From positions 682,001 to 746,000 of the forward strand of contig NZ_PJMQ01000001.1 in NCBI RefSeq assembly GCF_002846335.1: a DNA stretch of 64,000 bases, in the 5' to 3' direction. Source of the stretch: Janthinobacterium sp. 61. GTDB taxonomy: Bacteria > Pseudomonadota > Gammaproteobacteria > Burkholderiales > Burkholderiaceae_D. Below the pieces are notes generated by a model that worked only from the letters and a program-made list of their open reading frames with translations, ran no database searches and had not been told where the DNA came from. Made by a program: the position numbers and the translations under genes. The first letter of the stretch is position 1, and each line of letters starts with the position of its first letter. Positions 26,148-34,898 of the stretch are shown here, piece after piece.

Positions 26148-26243
26148 GGTCGGTAGTTTTAGCAGGCAAAGCAGGGCAACGGCGCCAGCGGTGGCGGTCG
26201 CGTCAGAAGTTACGGGTGTAGCGGGGGATGGTGCAAACATCAT
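26133..26243 (-). CDS. Putative leuA leader peptide 2 (leucine-rich, 36 residues)
   Basis: Tandem ATGs at 26243 and 26240 follow GGAAGG at ideal spacing. The first 22 residues are Ala/Thr/Pro rich; then comes ALLCLLKL, with leucine codons CTG CTT, CTG CTA and CTA, and the peptide ends PTACLA. CTA is rare in this CTG-dominated genome. The stop is 70 bases before the leuA ATG, and the last codons lie in the stem of a strong hairpin. This is the arrangement of a ribosome-stalling leader that senses charged leucyl-tRNA, by analogy with E. coli leuL, which also uses CUA. Translation is not shown. Confidence 0.5.
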   Translation of the reverse strand: MMFAPSPATPVTSDATATAGAVALLCLLKLPTACLA

Positions 26244-26304
26244 CAAACCTTCCAGGGTTTTTGAAACACGCCGGCGTGTGGCCAGGCGAAGCAATGCGGC
26301 AAAC

Positions 26305-26373
26305 TTATGCGCGTGCTAGGTGTAGTCGCGATAGCGACAGCAGGGAAGGGGAGGAATGTTTGAAGGAGGACAT
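26305..26373 (-). CDS. Putative leuA leader peptide 1 (leucine-rich, 22 residues, possibly leaderless)
   Basis: The ATG at 26373 lies six bases after the -10 hexamer TACATT, so the transcript may start at or next to the A of the ATG and be translated without a Shine-Dalgarno sequence. The peptide is Ser-rich at first and ends with SLLSLSRLHLARA. Its five leucine codons are CTG CTG CTA CTA CTA, three of them the rare CTA, within nine codons. The coding RNA folds around TGTCGC-TATC-GCGAC, so stalling on those codons would change its structure. This is a strong pattern for a leucine attenuator, but translation is an inference. Confidence 0.5.
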   Translation of the reverse strand: MSSFKHSSPSLLSLSRLHLARA

Positions 26374-26379
26374 GCACTT

Positions 26380-26409
26380 AATGTACGGGAAGTTGGGCGC
26401 GGCTGTCAA
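26380..26409 (-). promoter_or_regulatory. Sigma-70 promoter of the leuA leader
   Basis: On the minus strand, TTGACA (26409-26404) is separated by 18 bases from TACATT (26385-26380). The -35 is a perfect match. The promoter lies 12 bases past the end of the barstar-like gene and about 320 bases before leuA. Confidence 0.8.
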
Positions 26410-26420
26410 GCGTTTCCGTT

Positions 26421-26708
26421 CTACATGTAATGTACCTGCGTCGCCCCGTCCGGCGCATCGTGCGCCATGCGCGCCAGGATGCGCTGCAGGAGGGCCGCAT
26501 CGCGCGGCAGCCGCTCTTCCAGCATGTGCCACCCCATGAATTGTATCTGTTGCGGCATATCCACCAGGCCAGTGATGGCATCCCAGAAGGCATCCCAGTT
26601 CATGCCGTAATTGGCAGGAAAGGCCAGCGCGGCTGCCAGGGTGGCATGCAGCTGGCGCGCGGTGTTGATATCGCTCAAGTCGATGCTGATATGGACTGGC
26701 CTGTTCAC
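26421..26708 (-). CDS. Barstar-family (RNase inhibitor-like) protein
   Basis: A 95-residue protein with the barstar fold pattern: VHISIDLSDINTARQLHATL (strand then helix), LAFPANYGMNWDAFWDAITG (the family hallmark NYG-NWDAFWD) and PQQIQFMGWHMLEERL. In Bacillus, barstar blocks the RNase barnase; chromosomal barstar homologues in proteobacteria often have no partner nearby. The start is GTG at 26708, with AAGGG six bases upstream, and its first bases overlap the TGA of the preceding gene (GTGA), so translation is coupled. No barnase-like gene is seen in the window; the RNase T2 at 60 kb is of another fold. Confidence 0.85.
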   Translation of the reverse strand: MNRPVHISIDLSDINTARQLHATLAAALAFPANYGMNWDAFWDAITGLVDMPQQIQFMGWHMLEERLPRDAALLQRILARMAHDAPDGATQVHYM

Positions 26709-27367
26709 AGTATGCCCTTGAGCAGGTTCTGCAGGTTTTGCCGCATGCCACCCACCACTGTTTCGTGCCGCTCCAGGATGGAGGAAGCATCGTTGAACGG
26801 TGCCGGGTCGAGGTACAGGCGCGGCAAGTCGGCCACGGCCACGCCGCGGGGTCCGCCGCGCAGGATGCCGTCCACATGCTTGTTGATCGAATTGACGGCC
26901 GCCTGGATGCGCGGCGTCGCTGACGCTGCCAGGCAGGCGGCCAGCGCGGCATCGAGGTAGGCGCGCGTGGGCGCTTGCGGCAGCACAGGCGCGGCAATCT
27001 GTTCCAGCGGCGACATGTTGGCGGCTGGTCTGCGGTAGGCATGCAGGGTATCGAGCGCCATCAGCCGGTGCGGGCCACCGCGCTGCAGCCAGGCAGCGAT
27101 GCGCGGCCAAGGCGTGCCCAGCAGCGCCGCCGCCACGCCCCATTGCCCCGCCACGGGCGAGCCGACATAGTCGTCGATCCAGTCCAATGCGGCTGGATTG
27201 CCCGTGTAGGCCAGCAAGATGGCGTTCGACGAACGCAGCGCGGGCGCCTGTGTGGCGAGGATGGCAGTCAGCCAGGTGAGGGCGCCATCGGGAGGATAGC
27301 TGGATAACTGTTGTGCAAATGGGGCGCTCAGGGCGCGGCTGTCGGAAAATTGATATTCGTCGGACAT
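26705..27367 (-). CDS. Hypothetical helical protein translationally coupled to barstar-like gene
   Basis: A 220-residue, mostly helical soluble protein of no family I can name. The middle (about 50-115: ALRSSNAILLAYTGNPAALD, WIDDYVGSPVAGQWGVAAAL) has the look of short HEAT-like helical pairs. The end (PRLYLDPAPFNDASSILERH) is more polar. The start at 27367 (MSDEYQFSD) is chosen; the longer frame to 27493 runs into the divergent promoter. Its stop overlaps the GTG of the barstar-like gene. The two are therefore made together and may act together, but nothing in the sequence says how. Confidence 0.65.
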   Translation of the reverse strand: MSDEYQFSDSRALSAPFAQQLSSYPPDGALTWLTAILATQAPALRSSNAILLAYTGNPAALDWIDDYVGSPVAGQWGVAAALLGTPWPRIAAWLQRGGPHRLMALDTLHAYRRPAANMSPLEQIAAPVLPQAPTRAYLDAALAACLAASATPRIQAAVNSINKHVDGILRGGPRGVAVADLPRLYLDPAPFNDASSILERHETVVGGMRQNLQNLLKGIL

Positions 27368-27534
27368 GTCATTGAAGGGTGGGGAGTCAACGGCCAGTCT
27401 AACAGCCGGGGCAGCGCGCACGGAAACATTGTCACCGCAATCATTTAAGACAGCCTTCAGTGCGGGCAACCCAGCTTGCGCTACAATCGGCACTCCTTTG
27501 TTGCCACTGCCGCGCGCAGTTCTCTTCTGCCATT

Positions 27535-28446
27535 ATGTTTCCTAAACGCCTGACCCTGCTTGCCCTGGCCGCCTTTGTGCTGGCCGGTTGCGATACCACC
27601 GCCCCGAAACCCGTACAAGTATTGACGCCACCCGAGCCCATCGTCGTGGCGCCGCGCAAGATCAAGATCGGCCTGGCGCTGGGTGGCGGCGCGGCACGCG
27701 GCTTTGCGCATATCGGGGTGATCAAAGCGCTCGAATCGCAGGGTATCCATGCCGACATTGTCACCGGCACCAGCGCCGGCAGCGTCGTGGGCGCCTTGTA
27801 TGCGGCAGGCAACTCCGGCTTTGCCTTGCAAAAGATGGCCTTTGATATGGACGAGGCGGCCATTTCGGACTGGGCCTTGCCCCTGTTCGGCAAGTCGTCC
27901 GGCGTACTCAAAGGCGAAGCGCTGCAAAGCTATGTCAACAAGGCTGTCGGCGGCTTGCCCCTGGAAAAGCTGAAGATTCCGTTTGGCGTGGTGGCGACCG
28001 ACCTGAAAAATGGCCAGCCGATCCTGTTCCAGCGTGGCAACACCGGCATGGCCGTGCGCGCCTCGTCGGCGGTGCCCGGTGTGTTCCAGCCCGTGACGAT
28101 AGCCGGCCACACCTATGTCGATGGCGGCCTGGTCGCTCCCGTGCCCGTGCGCTTTGCGCGCGACATGGGCGCCGATTTCATTATCGCCGTGAATATCTCG
28201 TCGCAAACGGATACGCAAAAGGCCATCAGCTCGATGGAGGTGATCATGCAGACGTTTGCCATCATGGGTCAGCGCATCAACCAGTTCGAGCTCAAGGATG
28301 CGGACGTGGTGATCCAGCCCAGCCTGGGCACCATGAAGGGCAACGATTTTAACAGCCGCAACCAGGCCATTCTGGCGGGTGAGCAGGCGACGTTTGCCGT
28401 CATGGCGCAGCTCAAGCAAAAGCTGAAAGCCAAACGCGAGCAGTAA
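27535..28446 (+). CDS. Patatin-like phospholipase lipoprotein (RssA/NTE type)
   Basis: A 303-residue protein beginning with a lipoprotein signal: KRLTLLALAAFVLAGCDTT, cleaved before the Cys of LAGC. The mature patatin domain has the oxyanion glycine loop LALGGGAARGFAHIGVIKAL, the nucleophile elbow TGTSAGSVVGALYAAG, and the catalytic Asp in YVDGGLVAPVPVRFARDMGA. The catalytic Ser-Asp dyad is thus intact. A GlyAspSer at position +2 of Cys is absent (Asp-Thr follows Cys: CDT), and Asp at +2 favours retention at the inner membrane by the E. coli Lol rule. The lipid substrate is unknown. The start at 27535 is the one that gives the signal peptide. Confidence 0.88.
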   Translation: MFPKRLTLLALAAFVLAGCDTTAPKPVQVLTPPEPIVVAPRKIKIGLALGGGAARGFAHIGVIKALESQGIHADIVTGTSAGSVVGALYAAGNSGFALQKMAFDMDEAAISDWALPLFGKSSGVLKGEALQSYVNKAVGGLPLEKLKIPFGVVATDLKNGQPILFQRGNTGMAVRASSAVPGVFQPVTIAGHTYVDGGLVAPVPVRFARDMGADFIIAVNISSQTDTQKAISSMEVIMQTFAIMGQRINQFELKDADVVIQPSLGTMKGNDFNSRNQAILAGEQATFAVMAQLKQKLKAKREQ

Positions 28447-28505
28447 GCGATAGCGCTGCTGCGCATTTCGTATACAATTTTGATTCAACATAACAAGGAT
28501 GCACC

Positions 28506-28910
28506 ATGCAATCGAAACCGATTTTGACCCTGGACGACGTAAAGAAAATCGCTGCCGCCGCCGAAGCGGAAGCGGTCAAGAATAACTGGGCGGTCACGAT
28601 CGCCATCGTCGATGACGGCGGCCACCTGCTGTGGCTGCAGCGCATGGATGGCGTGGCGCCGATCTCGTCGCACATTGCCCCATCGAAAGCCAAGACGGCG
28701 GCACTGGGCCGCCGCGAGTCGCGCATCTATGAAGAGATGATCAATGGCGGCCGAGTATCATTCCTGAGCGCGCCGGAAATCGACGGCTTGCTCGAAGGCG
28801 GCGTGCCCATCGTGTTTGATGGTCACTACGTGGGCGCCGTTGGCGTCTCGGGCGTCAAGTCGGCGGAAGACGCGCAAATCGCGAAAGCCGGTATTGCTGC
28901 GTTAGTGTAA
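28506..28910 (+). CDS. GlcG/HbpS family protein
   Basis: A 134-residue protein covering one GlcG/HbpS (PF03928) domain: LTLDDVKKIAAAAEAEAVKN, then VTIAIVDDGGHLLWLQRMDG, SKAKTAALGRRESR and the C-terminal GGVPIVFDGHYVGAVGVSG. No signal peptide is present, so it should be cytoplasmic. Streptomyces HbpS binds haem and E. coli glcG lies in the glycolate operon; most members have no proven role. It has its own terminator straight after and no obvious operon partner, so I do not assign a function. Confidence 0.85.
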   Translation: MQSKPILTLDDVKKIAAAAEAEAVKNNWAVTIAIVDDGGHLLWLQRMDGVAPISSHIAPSKAKTAALGRRESRIYEEMINGGRVSFLSAPEIDGLLEGGVPIVFDGHYVGAVGVSGVKSAEDAQIAKAGIAALV

Positions 28911-28933
28911 TTAATAAGGGTTATGGCCTTGCA

Positions 28934-28964
28934 AGCCGCCCCGCGCAAGCCGGGCGGCTTTTTT
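28934..28964 (+). terminator. Intrinsic terminator
   Basis: AGCCGCCC (28934-28941) pairs with GGGCGGCT (28952-28959) and runs into six T bases (28959-28964), 24 bases after the GlcG/HbpS-like stop codon. Confidence 0.92.
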
Positions 28965-29025
28965 CATGGGGCGGTGGATTTATGCTGCTGTGCAAAAAAA
29001 TGCCGGCCATTCCACATTTTCTTCC

Positions 29026-29054
29026 TTGTGGAAAAGCTTCCTTTTGGTTATAAT
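29026..29054 (+). promoter_or_regulatory. Sigma-70 promoter of carAB
   Basis: TTGTGG (29026-29031), 17 bases, then a perfect TATAAT (29049-29054). The carA start lies about 150 bases downstream. The leader holds an imperfect CCCTGAG/CTCGGG hairpin near 29128-29149 but no convincing leader peptide. Confidence 0.8.
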
Positions 29055-29205
29055 TCAAAGGTTTAGCCAATCACACATATACCGTAGCGACTACCCATCC
29101 CCTCATTCAAAATGACCGTTGAAACACCCTGAGTGCATCTGGCTCGGGTATCTAGGCGGTCGGTCTGACGTGGCGCAGCTACGGTAACTTTATCAGGAGT
29201 TGCCC

Positions 29206-30384
29206 TTGCCGCCATTTTTTTCTGGCCCTGCCGTTCCAGCCATATTAGCGCTTGCTGATGGAACGATCTTTAAAGGTTTTTCGATCGGTGCCGCCGGTCA
29301 TACCACGGGCGAGGTTGTTTTCAACACCTCCATGACCGGGTATCAGGAAATCCTTACCGACCCAAGCTATTGCCGCCAGATGGTCACCCTGACCTATCCG
29401 CATATCGGCAATACGGGCGTGAATCCGGAAGATGTCGAGTCTTCCAAAGTACACGCTGCTGGCCTCATCATCCGTGATCTGCCATTGCTGGCATCCAATT
29501 TCCGTTCCACCCTCTCCCTGTCCGATTACCTGAAAGCTGAAAATATCGTCGCCATCGCCGGCATCGATACACGCAAGCTCACGCGCATCCTGCGTGAAAA
29601 AGGTGCGCAGGGCGGCGCTATCCTGGTCGGCACGCAAGGCAACGAGCCATCCGCCGCGCAAGCGCTGGAACTGGCCCGTTCCTTCCCTGGCCTGGCCGGC
29701 ATGGACCTGGCCAAGGTGGTATCAAGCAAGACTGCCTATGAATACCGCGAAACGGAATGGACCCTGGGTGCAGGCTACGGCCAGCTGGCGGACGCCGACG
29801 CGAAATACCACGTGGTCGCTTTCGACTACGGCGTCAAGCGCAACATCTTGCGCATGCTGACGGCACGCGGCTGCAAAGTCACCGTGCTGCCGGCGCAGGC
29901 GAGCGCTGCCGACGCCCTGGCTTTGAACCCGGACGGCATCTTCCTGTCGAACGGCCCCGGCGACCCGGAACCGTGCGATTACGCCATTGCGGCGACCAAG
30001 GAATTGATCGAGAAGGGTATCCCGACCTTCGGCATCTGCCTCGGCCACCAGATCATGGCGATCGCTTCCGGCGCGAAAACGCTGAAGATGAAGTTCGGCC
30101 ACCACGGCGCCAACCACCCGGTACAAGACCTGGAAACCAAGCAAGTCTTGATTACCTCGCAAAACCACGGTTTCGCAGTCGATGCGGCAACCTTGCCCGC
30201 AAATTGCCGCGTGACCCATGAATCGCTGTTCGACGGCTCCCTGCAGGGCTTTGCCCGCACGGACAAGCCGGCCTTCTGCTTCCAGGGCCACCCTGAAGCG
30301 TCGCCGGGCCCGATGGATGTTGCTTACCTGTTTGACCGCTTCATCAACTTGATGGCTGCGGAGGAGAAAAAGAAAAATGCCTAA
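29206..30384 (+). CDS. carA: Carbamoyl-phosphate synthase small subunit (glutaminase) CarA
   Basis: A 392-residue subunit that hydrolyses glutamine and channels ammonia to CarB, feeding arginine and pyrimidine synthesis. The N-terminal CarA domain shows [15 protein letters not shown] and [20 protein letters not shown]. The class I amidotransferase domain has the nucleophile Cys in [27 protein letters not shown] and the His/Glu in [15 protein letters not shown]. The start is a TTG at 29206, supported by AGGAG (29195-29199) six bases upstream; a TTG at 29200 would leave no spacing. The last eight bases overlap carB. Confidence 0.95.
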   Translation: MPPFFSGPAVPAILALADGTIFKGFSIGAAGHTTGEVVFNTSMTGYQEILTDPSYCRQMVTLTYPHIGNTGVNPEDVESSKVHAAGLIIRDLPLLASNFRSTLSLSDYLKAENIVAIAGIDTRKLTRILREKGAQGGAILVGTQGNEPSAAQALELARSFPGLAGMDLAKVVSSKTAYEYRETEWTLGAGYGQLADADAKYHVVAFDYGVKRNILRMLTARGCKVTVLPAQASAADALALNPDGIFLSNGPGDPEPCDYAIAATKELIEKGIPTFGICLGHQIMAIASGAKTLKMKFGHHGANHPVQDLETKQVLITSQNHGFAVDAATLPANCRVTHESLFDGSLQGFARTDKPAFCFQGHPEASPGPMDVAYLFDRFINLMAAEEKKKNA

Positions 30385-33300
30385 ACGTTTAGATATTAAA
30401 AGTATTCTGATTATTGGCGCTGGCCCGATCGTGATCGGCCAGGCCTGCGAATTCGATTATTCCGGCGCGCAAGCGTGCAAGGCCCTGCGCGAAGAGGGCT
30501 ATAAAGTCATCCTGGTCAACAGCAATCCTGCGACCATCATGACGGACCCGGAAATGGCCGACGTGACCTATATCGAACCGATCACCTGGTCGGTCGTTGA
30601 GCGCATCATCGCCAAGGAGCGTCCTGACGCCATCCTGCCGACGATGGGCGGCCAGACGGCGCTGAACTGCGCGCTGGACCTGTTCAACAATGGCGTGCTG
30701 GCAAAATACAACGTCGAGCTGATCGGCGCGTCGCCGGAAGCCATCGACAAGGCCGAAGACCGTTCCAAGTTCAAGGACGCGATGACCAAGATCGGCCTCG
30801 GTTCGGCCCGTTCCGGCGTGGCGCACTCGATGGAAGAATCGTGGGCCGTGCAGCGCACGCTGGGCTTCCCGACCATCATCCGTCCATCGTTCACCATGGG
30901 CGGTTCCGGCGGCGGCATCGCCTACAACGAAGAGGAATTCGAAACCATCTGCAAGCGCGGCCTGGAAGCCTCGCCGACGAAAGAGCTGCTGATCGAAGAA
31001 TCGTTGCTGGGCTGGAAAGAGTACGAGATGGAAGTGGTGCGCGACAAGGCGGACAACTGCATCATCATTTGCTCGATCGAAAACCTTGATCCGATGGGCG
31101 TGCACACGGGCGACTCCATCACGGTGGCTCCTGCGCAAACCCTGACGGACAAGGAATACCAGATCATGCGCAATGCCTCCCTGGCAGTACTGCGCGAGAT
31201 CGGCGTCGACACGGGTGGCTCGAACGTACAATTCTCGATCAACCCTGTCGATGGCCGCATGATCGTCATCGAGATGAACCCGCGCGTATCGCGTTCGTCG
31301 GCCCTGGCATCGAAAGCGACGGGTTTCCCGATCGCGAAAATCGCCGCCAAGCTGGCCGTCGGTTTCACCCTGGACGAGCTGCGCAATGAAATCACGGGCG
31401 GCGCCACGCCGGCCTCGTTCGAGCCGTCGATCGATTACGTCGTCACGAAGATCCCCCGTTTCACGTTCGAGAAATTCCCGACCGCCGACCACCACCTGAC
31501 GACGCAGATGAAATCCGTCGGCGAAGTGATGGCCATAGGCCGTACCTTCCAGGAATCGTTCCAGAAAGCCTTGCGCGGCCTGGAAGTGGGCGTGGACGGC
31601 ATGAATGAAAAGACCAAGGACCGCGAAAAGATCGAAGAAGAACTGGGCGAGCCCGGTCCTGAGCGCATCTGGTACGTGGGCGATGCGTTTGCCCAGGGTT
31701 TCACCCTGGAAGAAGTGCACAACCTGACCAAGATCGACCCATGGTTCCTGATACAGATCAAGGAAATCGTCGACCTGGAACTGTGGCTGGACACGCAGAA
31801 GCTGGACAACCTGGACAAGAACACCCTGTACAAGTTGAAACAGAAGGGCTTCTCGGACCGTCGCCTGGGCTTCCTGCTGCAGACATCGGACACTGCCATC
31901 CGCGCCAAGCGTCACGAGTTGGGTATCCGTCCCGTCTACAAACGCGTCGACACCTGCGCGGCGGAATTCTCGACCGACACGGCGTACATGTATTCCACGT
32001 ACGACGAAGAGTGCGAATCGAATCCGACCGACAAGAAAAAGATCATGGTGCTGGGCGGTGGCCCGAACCGTATCGGCCAGGGTATCGAGTTTGACTATTG
32101 CTGCGTCCACGCTGCCCTCGCCATGCGCGAAGACGGCTATGAAACCATCATGGTCAATTGCAACCCAGAAACGGTTTCGACCGACTACGATACCTCGGAC
32201 CGCCTGTACTTCGAGTCCCTGACCCTGGAAGACGTGCTGGAAATCGTCGCCATCGAAAAACCGGTGGGCGTGATCGTGCAGTACGGCGGCCAGACGCCAT
32301 TGAAGCTGGCGCTGGATCTGGAAGCGAATGGCGTGCCTATCATCGGCACTTCGCCCGACATGATCGATGCGGCCGAAGACCGCGAGCGTTTCCAGCAAAT
32401 GCTGCACAAGCTGGAGCTGCGCCAGCCGCCTAACCGCACCGCGCGCACGGAAGCCGACGCTCTGGCGCTGGCGCAGGAAATCGGCTACCCGCTGGTCGTG
32501 CGTCCATCGTACGTGCTGGGCGGCCGCGCCATGGAAATCGTCCATGAGCAACGCGACCTCGAGCGCTACATGCGCGAAGCCGTCAAGGTATCGCACGATT
32601 CGCCCGTGTTGCTGGACCGCTTCCTGAACGACGCCATCGAGTGCGACGTCGATTGCATCTCCGACGGCGAAACCACCTTCATCGGCGGCGTGATGGAACA
32701 CATCGAACAGGCTGGCGTGCACTCGGGCGACTCGGCTTGCTCCTTGCCACCGTACTCGCTGTCGCAAGAAACCATTGATGAACTGAAACGCCAGACGGCG
32801 CTGATGGCCAAGGGCTTGAACGTGGTCGGCCTGATGAACGTGCAATTTGCGATCCAGAAACAAGAGATCGATGGCGAAATGAAAGACGTCGTCTTCGTAC
32901 TGGAAGTCAATCCACGCGCTTCGCGTACCGTGCCTTTCGTGTCGAAAGCCACCGGTTTGCAGCTGGCGAAGATCGCCGCCCGCTGCATGGTCGGTCAGTC
33001 GCTGGCTTCGCAAGGCATCACGCAGGAAGTCGTGCCGCCATACTTCAGTGTCAAGGAAGCCGTGTTCCCGTTCGTCAAGTTCCCTGGCGTGGACACCATC
33101 CTGGGTCCTGAAATGAAATCGACGGGCGAAGTCATGGGCGTGGGCCTGACGTTCGGCGAAGCGTTCGTGAAATCGCAACTGGGCGCCGGCGTGAACCTGC
33201 CAAAATCGGGCAAGGTCTTCATCAGCGTGAAAGCGTCGGACAAGCCGCGCGCCGTGCAAGTGGCGCGCGATCTGGTCGAGTCCGGTTTCACCGTGGTCGC

Positions 33301-33616
33301 CACCAAGGGTACCGCCGCCGTGATCGCTGCTGCCGGCATCGCCGTCACGCCAGTGAACAAGGTGATCGAAGGTCGTCCGCACATCGTCGACATGATCAAG
33401 AACCATGAAATCGTGCTGGTGATCAACACCGTGGAAGAAAAGCGCAGCGCCATCGTCGATTCGCGGGCCATCCGCACCTCGGCCCTGGCCTCGCGCGTGA
33501 CGACCTACACGACCATCGCCGGTGCGGAAGCGGCCGTTGAAGGCATCCGTCACCTCGATGAGTTGCGTGTGTACGATTTGCAAGGCTTGCACAAGACCCT
33601 GCAGCAAGCTGAATAG
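30377..33616 (+). CDS. carB: Carbamoyl-phosphate synthase large subunit CarB
   Basis: A 1079-residue ATP-dependent subunit with the tandem-duplicated layout. The first ATP-grasp half (about 1-400) starts [20 protein letters not shown] and has [19 protein letters not shown]. An oligomerisation domain (about 400-550) follows, then the second half (about 550-940) with [20 protein letters not shown] and [16 protein letters not shown]. The C-terminal MGS-like allosteric domain (about 945-1079) contains [20 protein letters not shown], the site that senses UMP and ornithine in E. coli. The ATG overlaps the carA end, so translation is coupled. Confidence 0.97.
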   Translation: MPKRLDIKSILIIGAGPIVIGQACEFDYSGAQACKALREEGYKVILVNSNPATIMTDPEMADVTYIEPITWSVVERIIAKERPDAILPTMGGQTALNCALDLFNNGVLAKYNVELIGASPEAIDKAEDRSKFKDAMTKIGLGSARSGVAHSMEESWAVQRTLGFPTIIRPSFTMGGSGGGIAYNEEEFETICKRGLEASPTKELLIEESLLGWKEYEMEVVRDKADNCIIICSIENLDPMGVHTGDSITVAPAQTLTDKEYQIMRNASLAVLREIGVDTGGSNVQFSINPVDGRMIVIEMNPRVSRSSALASKATGFPIAKIAAKLAVGFTLDELRNEITGGATPASFEPSIDYVVTKIPRFTFEKFPTADHHLTTQMKSVGEVMAIGRTFQESFQKALRGLEVGVDGMNEKTKDREKIEEELGEPGPERIWYVGDAFAQGFTLEEVHNLTKIDPWFLIQIKEIVDLELWLDTQKLDNLDKNTLYKLKQKGFSDRRLGFLLQTSDTAIRAKRHELGIRPVYKRVDTCAAEFSTDTAYMYSTYDEECESNPTDKKKIMVLGGGPNRIGQGIEFDYCCVHAALAMREDGYETIMVNCNPETVSTDYDTSDRLYFESLTLEDVLEIVAIEKPVGVIVQYGGQTPLKLALDLEANGVPIIGTSPDMIDAAEDRERFQQMLHKLELRQPPNRTARTEADALALAQEIGYPLVVRPSYVLGGRAMEIVHEQRDLERYMREAVKVSHDSPVLLDRFLNDAIECDVDCISDGETTFIGGVMEHIEQAGVHSGDSACSLPPYSLSQETIDELKRQTALMAKGLNVVGLMNVQFAIQKQEIDGEMKDVVFVLEVNPRASRTVPFVSKATGLQLAKIAARCMVGQSLASQGITQEVVPPYFSVKEAVFPFVKFPGVDTILGPEMKSTGEVMGVGLTFGEAFVKSQLGAGVNLPKSGKVFISVKASDKPRAVQVARDLVESGFTVVATKGTAAVIAAAGIAVTPVNKVIEGRPHIVDMIKNHEIVLVINTVEEKRSAIVDSRAIRTSALASRVTTYTTIAGAEAAVEGIRHLDELRVYDLQGLHKTLQQAE

Positions 33617-33630
33617 TCCGCGTGTCATTT

Positions 33631-33714
33631 GCAGTGGCCGCCGTTAGGCGGTACACTGCATACTTATCAACCACAGAGTTCCGTGCAGAGCAGCGCGCGG
33701 CCTCTGTGGTTTTC
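33631..33714 (+). terminator. Two consecutive hairpins after carB
   Basis: First hairpin: GCAGTG (33631-33636) with CACTGC (33654-33659) and CCGCC (33638-33642) with GGCGG (33647-33651). Second: AACCACAGAG (33669-33678) with CTCTGTGGTT (33702-33711), followed by TTT. Together they probably end the carAB transcript. Confidence 0.6.
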
Positions 33715-33784
33715 ACTTGGTAAGTCCGTTAAGCGCGACAAAACGCTGCAACGGCGCCGATAACTAGCAGATAGTAGAGATAAC

Positions 33785-34261
33785 ATGACCTCAGTCCCAT
33801 TGACCAAATACGGCGCAGAACTTCTGAAGGAAGAGCTGCATCATTTGAAGACCAAGGAACGCCGCATCGTCATCGATGCGATCGCCGAAGCGCGCTCGCA
33901 CGGAGATTTGTCGGAAAACGCCGAGTACGATGCCGCCAAGGAACGTCAGGCCTTCGTCGAAGGCCGTATCGCCGAGCTCGAAGGCAAGCTGGGCGCAGCG
34001 CAAATCATCGACCCGACCGCGCTCGACGCGGAGGGCCGCGTGGTGTTTGCCTCCACCGTGAACCTGGAAGACCTGGAATCGGGTCAGAAAGTCACTTACC
34101 AGATCGTGGGCCTCGATGAAGCCGACCTGAAAAAGAATAAAGTGTCTGTGACGTCACCGATCGCCCGCGCGCTGATCGGCAAATACGCCGGCGACGTGGT
34201 GGAAGTGCAGGCGCCGTCCGGCCCGCGCGAATACGAAATCCTGGAAGTACTGTACATTTGA
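33785..34261 (+). CDS. greA: Transcription elongation factor GreA
   Basis: A 158-residue factor that enters the RNA polymerase secondary channel and triggers cleavage of backtracked RNA. The N-terminal coiled coil (about 1-75) carries [20 protein letters not shown], whose tip acidic residues D and E are the catalytic pair. The C-terminal FKBP-like domain ends [21 protein letters not shown]. Length is standard. It follows carB by 168 bases including two hairpins, so it has its own promoter or is read through at low level. The next ATG overlaps its TGA. Confidence 0.97.
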   Translation: MTSVPLTKYGAELLKEELHHLKTKERRIVIDAIAEARSHGDLSENAEYDAAKERQAFVEGRIAELEGKLGAAQIIDPTALDAEGRVVFASTVNLEDLESGQKVTYQIVGLDEADLKKNKVSVTSPIARALIGKYAGDVVEVQAPSGPREYEILEVLYI

Positions 34262-34704
34262 TGCTGAACCGCGTGCGCCTCCTCGTTGCCACCCTGTGGG
34301 CGGGCAGCCTGTGGACCATCGGCTTCATCGTGGCGCCGACCCTGTTTGGCACCTTGAGCGACCGCGTGCTGGCTGGCAATATCGCCGGCAGCATGTTCCG
34401 CGCCGAGGCCTGGCTGTCCATCGCCTGTGCCTTGGTGTTGCTGGCCTTGCTGCAATGGGGCGCGGGCGCGCTGGAGCTGAAACGCCGGCGCCTGCTGGCC
34501 GCGCTGGTGCTGTCCATGCTGGTGTGCGCGCTGCTCAGCCATTTCGGCATCTCGCCCCTGATGGCTGAACTCAAGGCGCAAGCCCCGTCTGGCATCATGG
34601 ACGAAGCCATGCGCAGGCGCTTCGGCATGCTGCATGGCGTGTCGACCCTGATCTTTGCCGTGCAAAGCTTGCTGGCGGGCGTGCTGATCTGGAAACAGCA
34701 GTAA
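34261..34704 (+). CDS. DUF4149-type small membrane protein
   Basis: A 147-residue protein with four hydrophobic helices (about 5-25, 43-68, 78-98, 122-145). It starts [20 protein letters not shown], with FIVAPTLFGTLSDRVLAGNIAG, the pattern of DUF4149/TMEM205-like proteins. Its function is unknown. The ATG shares its A with the TGA stop of greA, so it is translationally coupled; this pairing is usual in this group of bacteria. Confidence 0.85.
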   Translation: MLNRVRLLVATLWAGSLWTIGFIVAPTLFGTLSDRVLAGNIAGSMFRAEAWLSIACALVLLALLQWGAGALELKRRRLLAALVLSMLVCALLSHFGISPLMAELKAQAPSGIMDEAMRRRFGMLHGVSTLIFAVQSLLAGVLIWKQQ

Positions 34705-34718
34705 TCGCTGCCGTGCTT

Positions 34719-34804
34719 GTCGGATTACGCACTGCGCGCTAATCCGACCTACATGACAATACGTAGGTCGGATTAGCGAGGCCGTAGGCCACGCGTCATC
34801 CGAC
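34719..34804. repeat. REP-like palindrome pair
   Basis: Inner arms GCTAATCCGACCTAC (34739-34753) and GTAGGTCGGATTAGC (34763-34777) are perfect inverted copies. Outer arms GTCGGATTACGC (34719-34730) and GCGTCATCCGAC (34793-34804) match with one mismatch. The GTCGGATTA core is a widespread REP-type intergenic element in proteobacteria. Confidence 0.8.
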
Positions 34805-34818
34805 GCCGCAGCGGCAAT

Positions 34819-34854
34819 AAAAAAGCGGAGCAGGGGATATCCCGTGCTCCGCTT
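34819..34854 (-). terminator. Terminator of yhbY
   Basis: AAGCGGAGCA (34823-34832) pairs with TGCTCCGCTT (34845-34854). On the minus strand the stem runs into six T bases (34824-34819). A second hairpin, CCCGGCA/TGCCGGG at 34867-34888, lies between it and the yhbY stop. Confidence 0.85.
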
Positions 34855-34898
34855 CTTGTTTCAAGCCCGGCAGCCTTGCGGTTGCCGGGTGAACAGGC

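Noticed and set aside
29055..29205. Leader peptide in the carA 5' region
   Set aside because: The only ORF is five codons long and has no biased codons for a pyrimidine or arginine sensor.
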